Shown piece after piece: positions 54,026-64,000 of a stretch of DNA of 64,000 nucleotides. The translations under genes and the position numbers were made by a program. The notes beneath the pieces were generated by a model, which was given only the letters and a program-made list of their open reading frames with translations, did no database searches and had not been told where the DNA came from. How positions within the stretch are numbered: the stretch's first letter is position 1; each line of letters begins with the position of its first letter. This DNA is from Coriaria nepalensis (lineage: Eukaryota; Streptophyta; Magnoliopsida; Cucurbitales; Coriariaceae): contig CP114482.1 in the NCBI GenBank assembly GCA_027186245.1, positions 10,807,209 through 10,871,208 on the forward strand, read 5' to 3'.

Positions 54026-57000
54026 GCAATTGTTTAGCCTTAAAGTCATGTCACTGAGTGTCTTCTAGTCATTAAATCATTCTAAATTAATTCGAACGAA
54101 TTCTATTTTAGCCCTTCAAACATTATTTTCTTGCATAACTTTCAATTAATCTACTGAATACAACAATGCATTATTTTAGCATTAAACGGCATTTCACTAA
54201 GTCTTTTCAATCATTAAATTGATTGAAGGCACTTCGAACCAATTCTATTTTTGTTGTTAAAACACGACTTTCATGCCTAACTTCCACTTGATCTATTGAA
54301 GGCAACTATTCATTTTTTACCCTTAAAGTCATATTATTCAGTCTCTTTTAGTCACTAAATCATTCTAAATCACTTCGAACGAAATTCGGCCTTTAAACCT
54401 GACTTTCGTGCATAACTTGTAGTTGATCTATTATAAGCAACAATGCATTTGTGTAGCCTTAAAATCATGTCACTGAGTCTCTTCTAGTCATTAAATCAAT
54501 CTAAATTAATTCGAACGAATTCTATTTTCTCCTTTCAAACATTATTTTCTTACATAACTTGCAATTAATCAACTAAAAACAGCAACGCATTATTTTAGCA
54601 TTAAAAAGCATATCACTCAGTTTTTTCAATCATTAAATTGTTTGAAGGCACTTCGAACCAATTCTATTTTTGTTTTTAAAACACGACTTTCATGCATAAC
54701 TTGCACTTGATCTATTGAAGGCAACTATTCATATTTTAGCCTTAAAGTCATATTATTCAGTCTCTTTTAGTCAGTAACTCACTCTAAATCACTTCGAACG
54801 AAATTCGTCCTTTAAACCTGACTTTCGTGCATAACTTGCAGTTGATCTATTGAAGGAAACAATGCATTTTTTTAGCCTTAAAGTCATGTCACTGAGTCTC
54901 TTCTAGTCATTAAATCAATCTAAATTAATTCGAACGAATTCTATTTTCGCCATTCAAACATTATTTTCTTACATAACTTGCAATTAATCTACTAAAGACA
55001 GCAATGCATTATTTTAGCATTAAAAAGCATATCACTCAGTTTTTTCAATCGTTAAATTGTTTGAAGGCACTTCGAACAAATTCTATTTTTTTTTTAAAAC
55101 ACGACTTTCATGCATAACTTGCGCTTGATCTATTGAAGGCAACTATTCATCTTTTAGCCTTAAAGTCATATTATTGCGTCTCTTTTAGTAAGTAAATCAC
55201 TCTAAATCACTCCAAACGAAATTCGTCCTTTAAACATGATATTCGTGCATAACTTGCAGTTGATCTATTAAAGGAAACAATGCATTTGTTTAGCCTTTAA
55301 GTCATGTTACTGAGTCTCATCTAGTCCTTAAATCATTCTAAATTAATTCGAACGAATTCTATTTTCGCGCTTCAAACATTATTTTCTTACATAACTTGCA
55401 ATTAATCTACTGAATACAACAATGCATTATTTTAGCATTAAAAAGCATATCACTCAGTCTTTTCAATCATTAAATTGTTTGAAGGCACTTCAAACCAAAT
55501 CTATTTTTGTTTTTAAAATACGACTTTCATGCATAACTTGCACTTGATCTATTGAATGCAACTATTTATTTTTAGCCTTAAAGTCATATTATTCAGTCTC
55601 TTTTAGTCACTAAATCACTCTAAATCACTCCGAACGAAATTCGTCCTTTAAACCTGACTTTCGTGCATAACTTGTAGTCGATCTATTATAGGCAACAATG
55701 CATTTGTTTAGCCTTAAAGTCATGTCACTGAGTCTCTTCTAGTCCTTAAATCATTCTAAATTAATTCGAACGAATTCTATTTTCGCCCTTCAAACATTAT
55801 TTTCTTACATAACTTGCAATTAAACTACTGAATACAACAATGCATTATTTTAGCATTAAAAAGCATATCACCGAGTCTTTTCAATCATTAAATTGTTTGA
55901 AAGCACTTCAAACCAATTCTATTTTTGTTTTTAAAACACGAATTTCATGCATAACTTGAACTTGATCTATTGAAGGCAACTATTCATTTTTTAGCCTTAA
56001 AGTCATATTATTCTGTCTCTTTTAGTCACTAAATCATTCTAAATCACTTCGAATGAAATTCGGCCTTTAAACCTGACTTTCGTTCATAACTTGTAGTTGA
56101 TCTATTATAGGCAACAATGCATTTGTTTAGCCTTAAAGTCATGTCACTGAGTCTCTTCTAGTCCTTAAATCATTCTAAATTAATTCGAACGAATTCTATT
56201 TTGGCGCTTCAAACATTATTTTCTTACATAACTTGCAATTAATCTACTGAATACAACAATGCATTATTTTAGCATTAAAAAGCATATCACTCAGTCTTTT
56301 CAATCATTAAATTGTTTGAAGGCACTTCAAACCAAATCTATTTTTGTTTTTAAAATACGACTTTCACGCGTAACTTGCACTTGATCTATTGAAGGCAACT
56401 ATTCATCTTTTAGCCTTAAAGTCATATTATTGCGTCTCTTTTAGTCAGTAAATCACTCTAAATCACTCCGAACGAAATTCGTCCTTTAAACATGACTTTA
56501 GTGCATAACTTGCAGTTGATCTATTGTAGGAAACAATGCATTTGTTTAGCCTTGAAGTCATATCACTGAGTCTCTTCTAGTCATTAAATCATTCTAAATT
56601 AAGTCAAACGAATTCTATTTTCGCCCTTCAAACATTATTTTCTTACATAACTTGCAATTAATCTACTGAATACAACAATGCATTATTTTAGCATAAAAAG
56701 CATATCAATCAGTCTTTTCAATCATTAAATTGTTTGAAGGCACTTCGAACCAATTTTATTTTTTTTTTAAAACACGACTTTCATGCATAACTTGCACTTG
56801 ATCTATTGAAGGCAACTATTTATTTTTTAGCCTTAAAGTCATATTATTCAATCTCTTTTAGTCAGTAAATCATTCTAAATCATTTCGAACGAAATTCGGC
56901 CTTTAAACCTGACTTTCGTGCATAACTTGTAGTTGATCTATTATAGGCAACAATACATTTGTTTAGCCTTAAAGTCATGTCACTGAGTCTCTTCTAGTCA

Positions 57001-57898
57001 TTAAATCAATCTAAATTAATTCGAACGAATTCTATTTTCGCCCTTCAAACATTATTTTCTTACATAACTTGCAATTAATCTACTGAATACAACAATGCAT
57101 TATTTTAGCATTAAAAAGCATATCACTGAGTCTTTTCAATCATTAAATTTTTTGAAGGCACTTCGAACCAATTCTATTTTTGTTTTTAAAACACAACTTT
57201 CGTGCATAACTTGCACTTGATCTATTGAAGGCAACTATTCATTTTTTAGCCTTAAAGTCATATTATTCTGTCTCTTTTAGTCACTAAATCATTCTAAATC
57301 ACTTCGAACGAAATTCGGCCTTTAAACCTGACTTTCGTACATAACTTGTAGTTGATCTATTATAGGCAACAATGCATTTGTTTAGCCTTAAAGTCATGTC
57401 ACTGAGTCTCTTCTAGTCATTATATCATTCTAAATTAATTCGAACGAATTCTATTTTCGCCCTTCAAACATTATTTTCTTACATAACTTGCAATTAATCT
57501 ACTGAATACAACAATGCATTATTTTAGCATTAAAAAGAATATCACTGAGTCTTTTCAATCATTAAATTGTTTGAAGGCACTTCGAACCAATTCTATTTTT
57601 GTTTTTAAAACACGACTTTCGTGCATAACTTGCACTTGATCTATTGAAGCCAACTATTCATTTTTTGGCCTTAAAGTCATATTATTATGTCTCTTTTAGT
57701 CACTAAATCATTCTAAATCACTTCGAACGAAATTCAGCCTTTAAACCTGACTTTCATGCATATCTTGTAGTTGATCTATTATAGGCAACAATGCATTTGT
57801 TTAGCCTTAAAGTCATGTCACTGAGTCTCTTCTAGTCATTATATCATTCTAAATTAATTCGAACGAATTCTATTTTCGCCCTTCAAACATTATTTCCT

Positions 57899-57900
57899 TG
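57899..57900. other. 9-bp deletion in an A monomer
   Basis: TATTTCCTTGCAATTAATC replaces the usual form, in which ACATAACTT stands between CCTT and GCAATTAATC. The lost segment is bounded by CTT on both sides, as expected from slippage or short-homology deletion. The unit at 57793 is 411 bp as a result. Confidence 0.8.
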
Positions 57901-58203
57901 CAATTAATCTACTGAATACAAGAATGCATTATTTTAGCATTAAAAAGCATATCACCGAGTCTTTTCAAACATTAAATTGTTTGAAAGCACTTCGAACCAA
58001 TTCTATTTTTGTTTTTAAAACACGACTTTCATGCATAACTTGCACTTGATCTATTGAAGGCAACTATTCATTTTTTTAGCCTGAAAGTAATATTATTCAG
58101 TCTCTTTTAGTCAGTAAATCATTCTAAATCACTTCGAATGAAATTCGGCCTTTAAACCTGACTTTCGTGCATAACTTGTACTTGATCTATTATAGGCAAC
58201 AAT

Positions 58204-58481
58204 GCATTTGTTTAGCCTTAAAGTCATGTCACAGAGTCTCTTCTAGTCATTAAATCAATCTAAATTAATTCGAACGAATTCTATTTTCGCCCTTCAAACA
58301 TTATTTTCTTACATAACTTGCAATTAATCTATTGAAGGCAACTATTCATTTTTTTAGCCTGAAAGTAATATTATTCAGTCTCTTTTAGTCAGTAAATCAT
58401 TCTAAATCACTTCGAATGAAATTCGGCCTTTAAACCTGACTTTCGTGCATAACTTGTACTTGATCTATTATAGGCAACAAT
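58204..58481 (+). repeat. Two-monomer (278-bp) unit lacking one monomer
   Basis: The only unit in the window that is not a trimer. It begins as a normal A monomer, but at about 58321-58335 CTTGCAATTAATCTA (A type) runs directly into TTGAAGGCAACTATTC (B type), followed by a normal C. The result is an A/B hybrid plus C, 278 bp. The junction is the shared TGAT/TAATCTA segment near the monomer 3' ends, so this is an exchange between different monomer types. The C part and the next A (58356 onward) also repeat the preceding C and A (58078 onward) closely, including CCTGAAAGTAATATT and CACAGAGTC. Confidence 0.88.
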
Positions 58482-60576
58482 GCATTTGTTTAGCCTTAAA
58501 GTCATGTCACAGAGTCTCTTCTAGTCATTAAATCAATCTAAATTAATTCGAACGAATTCTATTTTCGCCCTTCAAACATTATTTTCTTACATAACTTGCA
58601 ATTAATCTACTAAAGACAGCAATGCATTATTTTAGCATTAAAAAGCATATCACTGAGTCTTTTCAATCATTAAATTGTTTGAAGGCACTTCGAACCAATT
58701 CTATTTTAGTTTTTAAAACACGACTTTCGTGTATAACTTGCACTTGATCTATGGAAGGCAACTATTCAATTTTTAGCTTTAAAGTCATATTATTCAGTCT
58801 CTTTTAGTCACTAAATCATTCTAAATCACTTCGAACGAAATTCGGCCATTAAACCTGACTTTCGTGCATAACTTGTAGTTGATCTATTATAGGCAACAAT
58901 GCATTTGTTTAGCCTTAAAGTCATGTCACTGAGTCTCTTCTAGTCATTATATCATTCTAAATTAATTCGAACGAATTCTATTTTCGCCCTTCAAACATTA
59001 TTTCCTTACATAACTTGCAATTAATCTACTGAATACAACAATGCATTATTTTAGCATTAAAAAGCATATCACCGAGTCTTTTCAAACATTAAATTGTTCG
59101 AAAGCACTTCGAACCAATTCTATTTTTGTTTTTAAAACATGACTTTCGTGCATAACTTGCACTTGATCTATTGAAGGCAACTATTCATTTTTTAGCCTTA
59201 AAGTCATATTATTCTGTCTCTTTTAGTCACTAAATCATTCTAAATCACTTCGAACGAAATTCGGCCTTTAAACCTGACTTTCGTGCATAACTTGTAGTTG
59301 ATCTATTATAGGCAACAATGCAGTTGTTTAGCCTTAAAGTCATGTCACTGAGTCTCTTCTAGTCATTAAATCAATCTAAATTAATTCGAACGAATTCTAT
59401 TTTCGCCCTTCAAACATTATTTTCTTACATAACTGGCAATTAATCTACTAAAGACAGCAATGCATTATTTTAGCATTAAAAAGCATATCACTCAGTTTTT
59501 TCACTCGTTAAATTGTTTGAAGGCACTTCGAACCAATTCTATTTTAGTTTTTAAAACACGACTTTCATGCATAACTTGCACTTGATCTATTGAAGGAAAC
59601 TATTCATCTTTTAGCCTTAAAGTCATATTATTGCGTCTCTTTTAGTCAGTAAATCACTCTAAATCACTCCGAACGAAATTCGCCCTTTAAACATGACTTT
59701 CGTGCATAACTTGCAGTTGATCTATTAAAGGAAACGATGCATTTGTTTAGCCTTAAAGTCATATCACTGAGTTTCTTCTAGTCACTAAATTATTATAAAT
59801 TAATTAGAACGAATTCTATTTTAGCCCTTCAAATATTATTTTCTTGCAGAACTTGCAATTAATCTACTGAATACAACAATGCATTATTTTAGCATTAAAA
59901 AGCATATCACTCAGTCTTTTCGATCATTAAATTGATTGAAGGCACTTCGAACCAATTCTATTTTTGTTTTTAAAACACGACTTTCATGCATAACTTGCAC
60001 TTGATCTATTGAAGGAAACTATTCATTTTTTAGGCTTAAAATCATGTTATTCAGTCTCTTTTGGTCAGTAAATCATTCTAAATCACTTCGAACGAAATTC
60101 GGCCTTTAAACCTGACTTTCGTGCATAACTTGTAGTTGATCTATTATAGGCAACAATGCATTTGTTTAGCCTTAAAGTCATGTCACTGAGTCTCTTCTAG
60201 TCATTAAATCAATCTAAATTAATTCGAACGAATTCTATTTTCGCCCTTCAAACATTATTTTCTTACATAACTTGCAATTAATCTACTAAAGACAGCAATG
60301 CATTATTTTACCATTAAAAAGCATATCACTCAGTCTTTTCGATCATTAAATTGATTGAAGGCACTTCGAACCAAATCTATTTTTGTTTTTAAAATACGAC
60401 TTTCATGCATAACTTGCACTTGATCTATTGAAGGAAACTATTCATCTTTTAGCCTTAAAGTCATATTATTCAGTCTCTTTTGGTCAGTAAATCATTCTAA
60501 ATCACTTCAAACGAAATTCGGCCTTTAAACCTGACTTTCGTGCATAACTTGTAGTTGATCTATTATAGGCAACAAT

Positions 60577-61414
60577 GCATTTGTTTAGCCTTAAAGTCAT
60601 GTCACTGAGTCTCTTCTAGTCATTAAATCAATCTAAATTAATTCGAACGAATTCTATTTTCGCCCTTCAAACATTATTTTCTTACATAACTTGCAATTAA
60701 TCTACTAAAGACAGCAATGCATTATTTTAGCATTAAAAAGCATATCACTCAGTTTTTTTAATCATTAAATTGTTTGAAGGCACTTCGAACCAATTCTATT
60801 TTTGTTTTTAAAACACGACTTTCATGCATAACTTGCACTTGATCTATTGAAGGCAACTATTCATCTTTTAGCCTTAAAGTCATATTATTGCGTCTCTTTT
60901 AGTCAGTAAATCACTCTAAATCACTCCGAACGAAATTCGTCCTTTAAACATGACTTTCGTGCATAACTTGCAGTTGATCTATTGAAGGAAACAATGCATT
61001 TGTTTAGCCTTGAAGTCATATCACTAAGTCTCTTCTAGTCATTAAATCATTCTAAATTAATTCCAACGAATTCTCTTTTCGCCCTTCAAACATTATTTTC
61101 TTACATAACTTGCAATTAATCTACTAAAGACAGCAATGCATTATTTTAGCATTAAAAAGCAAATCACTCAGTTTTTTCACTCGTTAAATTGTTTGAAGGC
61201 ACTTCGAACCAATTCTATTTTGGTTTTTAAAACACGACTTTCATGCATAACTTGCACTTGATCTATTGAAGGAAACTATTCATCTTTTAGCCTTAAAGTC
61301 ATATTATTCAGTCTCTTTTGGTCAGTAAATCATTCTAAATCACTTCGAACGAAATTCGGCCTTTAAACCTGACTTTCGTGCATAACTTGTAGTTGATCTA
61401 TTATAGGCAACAAT
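60577..61414 (+). repeat. Two-unit forerunner of the 1256-bp HOR
   Basis: Units 60577 (CACTGAGTC, CAATC, TTTAAACATG, GAAGGAAAC) and 60996 (CTTGAAGTCATATCACTAAG, TTCCAACG, TTCACTCG). They match 61415 and 61834 at an offset of 838 bp, but the third, ATTAGAACG-type unit of the following HOR is missing. Confidence 0.75.
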
Positions 61415-62670
61415 GCATTTGTTTAGCCTTAAAGTCATGTCACTGAGTCTCTTCTAGTCATTAAATAGATCTAAATAAATTCGAACGAATTCTATTTTCG
61501 CCCTTCAAACATTATTTTCTTACACAACTTGCAATTAATCTACTAAAGACAGCAATGCATTATTTTAGCATTAAAAAGCATATCACTCAGTTTTTTCAAT
61601 CATTAAATTGTTTGAAGGCACTTCGAACCAATTCTATTTTTGTTTTTAAAACACGACTTTCATGCATAACTTGCACTTGATCTATTGAAGGCAACTATTC
61701 ATCTTTTAGCCTTAAAGTCATATTATTGCGTCTCTTTTAGTCAGTAAATCACTCTAAATCACTCCGAACGAAATTCGTCCTTTAAACATGACTTTCGTGC
61801 ATAACTTGCAGTTGATCTATTGAAGGAAACAATGCATTTGTTTAGCCTTGAAGTCATATCACTAAGTCTCTTCTAGTCATTAAATCATTCTAAATTAATT
61901 CCAACGAATTCTCTTTTCGCCCTTCAAACATTATTTTCTTACATAACTTGCAATTAATCTACTAAAGACAGCAACGCATTATTTTAGCATTAAAAAGCAT
62001 ATCACTCAGTTTTTTCACTCGTTAAATTGTTTGAAGGCACTTCGAACCAATTCTATTTTAGTTTTTAAAACACGACTTTCATGCATAACTTGCACTTGAT
62101 CTATTGAAAGAAACTATTCATCTTTTAGCCTTAAAGTCATATTATTCAGTCTCTTTTAGTCAGTAAATCATTCTAAATCACTTCGAACGAAATTCGGCCT
62201 TGAAACCCGACTTTCGTGCATGACTTGTAGTTGATCTATTATAGGCAACAATGCATTTGTTTAGCCTTCAAGTCATATCACTGAGTCTCTTCTAGTCACT
62301 AAATTATTATAAATTAATTAGAACGAATTCTATTTTAGCCCTTCAAATATTATTTTCTTGCATAACTTGCAATTAATCTACTGAATACAACAATGCATTA
62401 TTTTAGCATTAAAAAGCATATCACTCAGTCTTTTCGATCATTAAATTGATTGAAGGCACTTTGAACCAATTCTATTTTTGTTTTTAAAACACGACTTTCA
62501 TGCATAACTTGCACTTGATCTATTGAAGGAAACTATTCATTTTTTAGCCTTAAAGTCATATTATTCAGTCTCTTTTGGTCAGTAAATCATTCTAAATCAC
62601 TTCGAACGAAATCGGCCTTTAAACATGACTTTCGTGCATAACTTGTAGTTGATCTATTATAGGCAACAAT
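61415..62670 (+). repeat. Three-unit HOR copy 1 (1256 bp)
   Basis: Units 61415, 61834 and 62253. Marks repeating 1256 bp later: TTCCAACGAATTCTC (61899), CTTGAAACCCGAC (about 62199), CTTCAAGTCATATC, ATTATTATAAATTAATTAG, TTTGAACC and the 1-bp loss GAAATCGGCC (about 62608). Private changes are AAATAGATC (about 61464) and GCATGACTTG (about 62218). Confidence 0.85.
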
Positions 62671-63926
62671 GCGTTTGTTTAGCCTTAAAGTCATGTCACT
62701 GAGTCTCTTCTAGTCATTAAATCAATCTAAATTAATTCGAATGAATTCTATTTTCGCCCTTCAAACATTATTTTCTTACATAACTTGCAATTAATCTACT
62801 AAAGACAGCCATGCATTATTTTACCATTAAAAAGCATATCACTCAGTTTTTTCAATCATTAAATTGTTTGAAAGCACTTCGAACCAATTCTATTTTTGTT
62901 ATTAAAACACGACTTTCATGCATAACTTGCACTTGATCTATTGAAGGGAAATATTCATCTTTTAGCCGTAAAGTCATGTTATTGCGTCTCTTTTAGTCAG
63001 TAAATCACTCTAAATCACTCCGAACGAAATTCGTCCTTTAAACATGACTTTCGTGCATAACTTGCAGTTGATCTATTGAAGGAAACAATGCATTTGTTTA
63101 GCCTTGAAGTCATATCACTAAGTCTCTTCTAGTCATTAAATCATTCTAAATTAATTCCAACGAATTCTCTTTTCGCCCTTCAAACATTATTTTCTTACAT
63201 AACTTGCAATTAATCTACTAAAGACAGCAACGCATTATTTTAGCATTAAAAAGCATATCACTCAGTTTTTTCACTCGTTAAATTGTTTGAAGGCACTTCG
63301 AACCAATTCTATTTTAGTTTTTAGAACACGACTTTCATGCATAACTTGCACTTGATCTATTGAAAGAAACTATTCATCTTTTAGCCTTAAAGTCATATTA
63401 TTCAGTCTCCTTTAGTCAGTAAATCATTCTGAATCACTTCGAACGAAATTCGGCCTTGAAACCCGACTTTCGTGCATAACTTGTAGTTGATCTATTATAG
63501 GCAACAATGCATTTGTTTAGCCTTCAAGTCATATCACTGAGTCTCTTCTAGTCACTAAATTATTATAAATTAATTAGAACGAATTCTATTTTAGCCCTTC
63601 AAATATTATTTTCTTGCATAACTTGCAATTAATCTACTGAATACAACAATGCATTATTTTAGCATTAAAAAGCATATCACTCAGTCTTTTCGATCATTAA
63701 ATTGATTGAAGGCACTTTGAACCAATTCTATTTTTGTTTTTAAAACACGACTTTCATGCATAACTTGCACTTGATCTATTGAAGGAAACTATTCATTTTT
63801 TAGCCTTAAAGTCATATTATTCAGTCTCTTTTGGTCAGTAAATCATTCTAAATCACTTCGAACGAAATCGGCCTTTAAACCTGACTTTCGTGCATAACTT
63901 GTAGTTGATCTATTATAGGCAACAAT
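62671..63926 (+). repeat. Three-unit HOR copy 2 (1256 bp)
   Basis: Units 62671 (GCGTTTG start, TTCGAATGAATTC), 63090 and 63509. It repeats the copy-1 marks: TTCCAACG at 63155, CTTGAAACCCGAC at about 63455, GAAATCGGCC at about 63864. Private changes include AAGGGAAATATTC (about 62944) and TTTTTAGAACACG (about 63318). Confidence 0.85.
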
Positions 63927-64000
63927 GCGTTTGTTTAGCCTTAAAGTCATGTCACTGAGTCTCTTCTAGTCATTAAATCAATCTAAATTAATTCGAATGA
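63927..64000 (+). repeat. Three-unit HOR copy 3, cut by the window end
   Basis: First 74 bp of an A monomer with the GCGTTTG start and TTCGAATGA mark of the unit at 62671, exactly 1256 bp downstream. The array therefore continues past the window. Confidence 0.85.

Larger units (their letters stand above)
54026..60576 (+). repeat. Divergent block without long HOR
   Basis: Units at 54026, 54445, 54864, 55282, 55700, 56119, 56538, 56955, 57374, 57793, 58204 (dimer), 58482, 58901, 59320, 59739 and 60158. Neighbours share individual marks (ATTCGGCC, GACAGCAATG, CACTCG, GAAGGAAAC) but I found no fixed multi-unit order. Small indels and private substitutions are more frequent than in the left half: TTTTTTTTTAAAAC at about 55086, a GCATAAAAAGC loss at about 56691, CAATACATTT at 56955, and lost CpGs such as CGAATG. 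The AAAATTAATTT-type A monomer, common up to about 47.9 kb, is absent here. Confidence 0.75.
1..64000 (+). repeat. Satellite DNA array, 419-bp trimeric unit (A-B-C)
   Basis: The complete window is a head-to-tail tandem array. Each 419-bp unit holds three related monomers, recognisable by their starts: A begins GCAATTG or GCATTTG, B begins GCATTATT, and C begins TCATTTTTTAG. I followed the unit starts from 1 to 63927 and count 152 trimers, one dimer and a 74-bp partial unit, all in one orientation. Spacing is exactly 419 bp for the first 57 intervals (1 to 23884); later units are 417-420 bp except a 411-bp and a 278-bp unit. Every A monomer has stops in all three forward frames (offsets 10, 30 and 41) and all three reverse frames (offsets 15, 26 and 40), so no gene-sized frame survives. 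Large AT-rich arrays like this are typical of eukaryotic centromeric or pericentromeric heterochromatin. The array runs off both ends. I do not recognise the family. Confidence 0.98.

Noticed and set aside
54864..54880. Telomeric or simple-sequence repeats in T-rich stretches
   Set aside because: The T runs in B monomers and at unit starts are part of the monomer and vary by one or two bases only. No telomere-type short motif is repeated in tandem.
57899..58481. A single complex rearrangement joining the 9-bp deletion and the dimer unit
   Set aside because: The two changes are about 420 bp apart with a normal B and C monomer between them, and each is explained by its own short homology. They are treated as separate.
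1..64000. Protein-coding genes
   Set aside because: Each A monomer has stops in all six frames in its first ~43 bases and recurs every 419 bp, which itself shifts frame. Any open stretch is shorter than about one unit and is repeated in dozens of copies.
1..64000. CRISPR array
   Set aside because: Direct repeats are present, but there are no unique spacers: the sequence between any two repeated words is itself repeated. Unit size and AT-rich context fit satellite DNA.
1..64000. Transposon or retroelement remains, including LTRs and target-site duplications
   Set aside because: I saw no interruption of the A-B-C order by foreign sequence. The breaks found (12664, 47240, 52400, 58321) are joins between satellite units.
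1..64000. Pure assembly artefact
   Set aside because: Repeats differ by ordered private marks and graded divergence, which an assembler would not invent. The most similar pairs (H2/H5, the 33513 pair and the 2929-bp pair) could still be copy-number errors and need long-read support.

Overview
The whole 64 kb is one uninterrupted tandem satellite array. I see no gene, RNA gene, transposon, CRISPR array or unique sequence. The basic unit is a head-to-tail trimer of three related AT-rich monomers, A (142 bp), B (142 bp) and C (135 bp), giving a 419-bp repeat, always in the same orientation. Following the unit starts by eye I count 152 complete trimers, one two-monomer unit (58204-58481) and a 74-bp partial unit at the right end. 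One A monomer counted by hand is 41 G+C of 142 (29%). A monomers carry stop codons in all six frames within their first ~43 bases, and 419 is not a multiple of 3, so long reading frames are excluded.

Such a long array with several levels of organisation points to a eukaryotic genome, most probably centromeric or pericentromeric heterochromatin. I do not recognise the satellite family and cannot name the organism. A flowering plant is only a weak guess.

Layout. (1) 1-2514: six units, partly diverged relatives of the next block. (2) 2515 to about 22.9 kb: a higher-order repeat (HOR) of nine trimers (27 monomers, 3771 bp), six copies (H1-H6), two of them incomplete. It also shows a 9637-bp (23-unit) tandem duplication: H1, H2 and H3 are matched by H4, H5 and H6, with a chimeric unit at 12571. 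(3) 23.0-26.8 kb: a transition zone of mixed unit types. (4) 26815 to about 52 kb: a second HOR of 18 trimers (about 7535 bp), copies S1, S2 and a rearranged S3. S3 contains a 2929-bp (7-unit) tandem duplication with a junction at 47240-47246. (5) 52.3-60.6 kb: divergent units without long HOR, with most of the indels, a 278-bp dimeric unit and a 9-bp deletion. (6) 60577-64000: a short young HOR of three trimers (1256 bp).

Nothing here works as a set of genes. The interest is in how the array evolved: nested repeats of 140 bp, 419 bp, 1.26/3.77/7.5 kb and 2.9/9.6 kb, with junctions that fall in homologous sequence, as expected from unequal exchange. The left part is the most uniform and the right part the most decayed. 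All three monomers keep a TTCGAA core at the same internal position, a candidate protein-binding site. All identities are from reading by eye, not from computed alignments.
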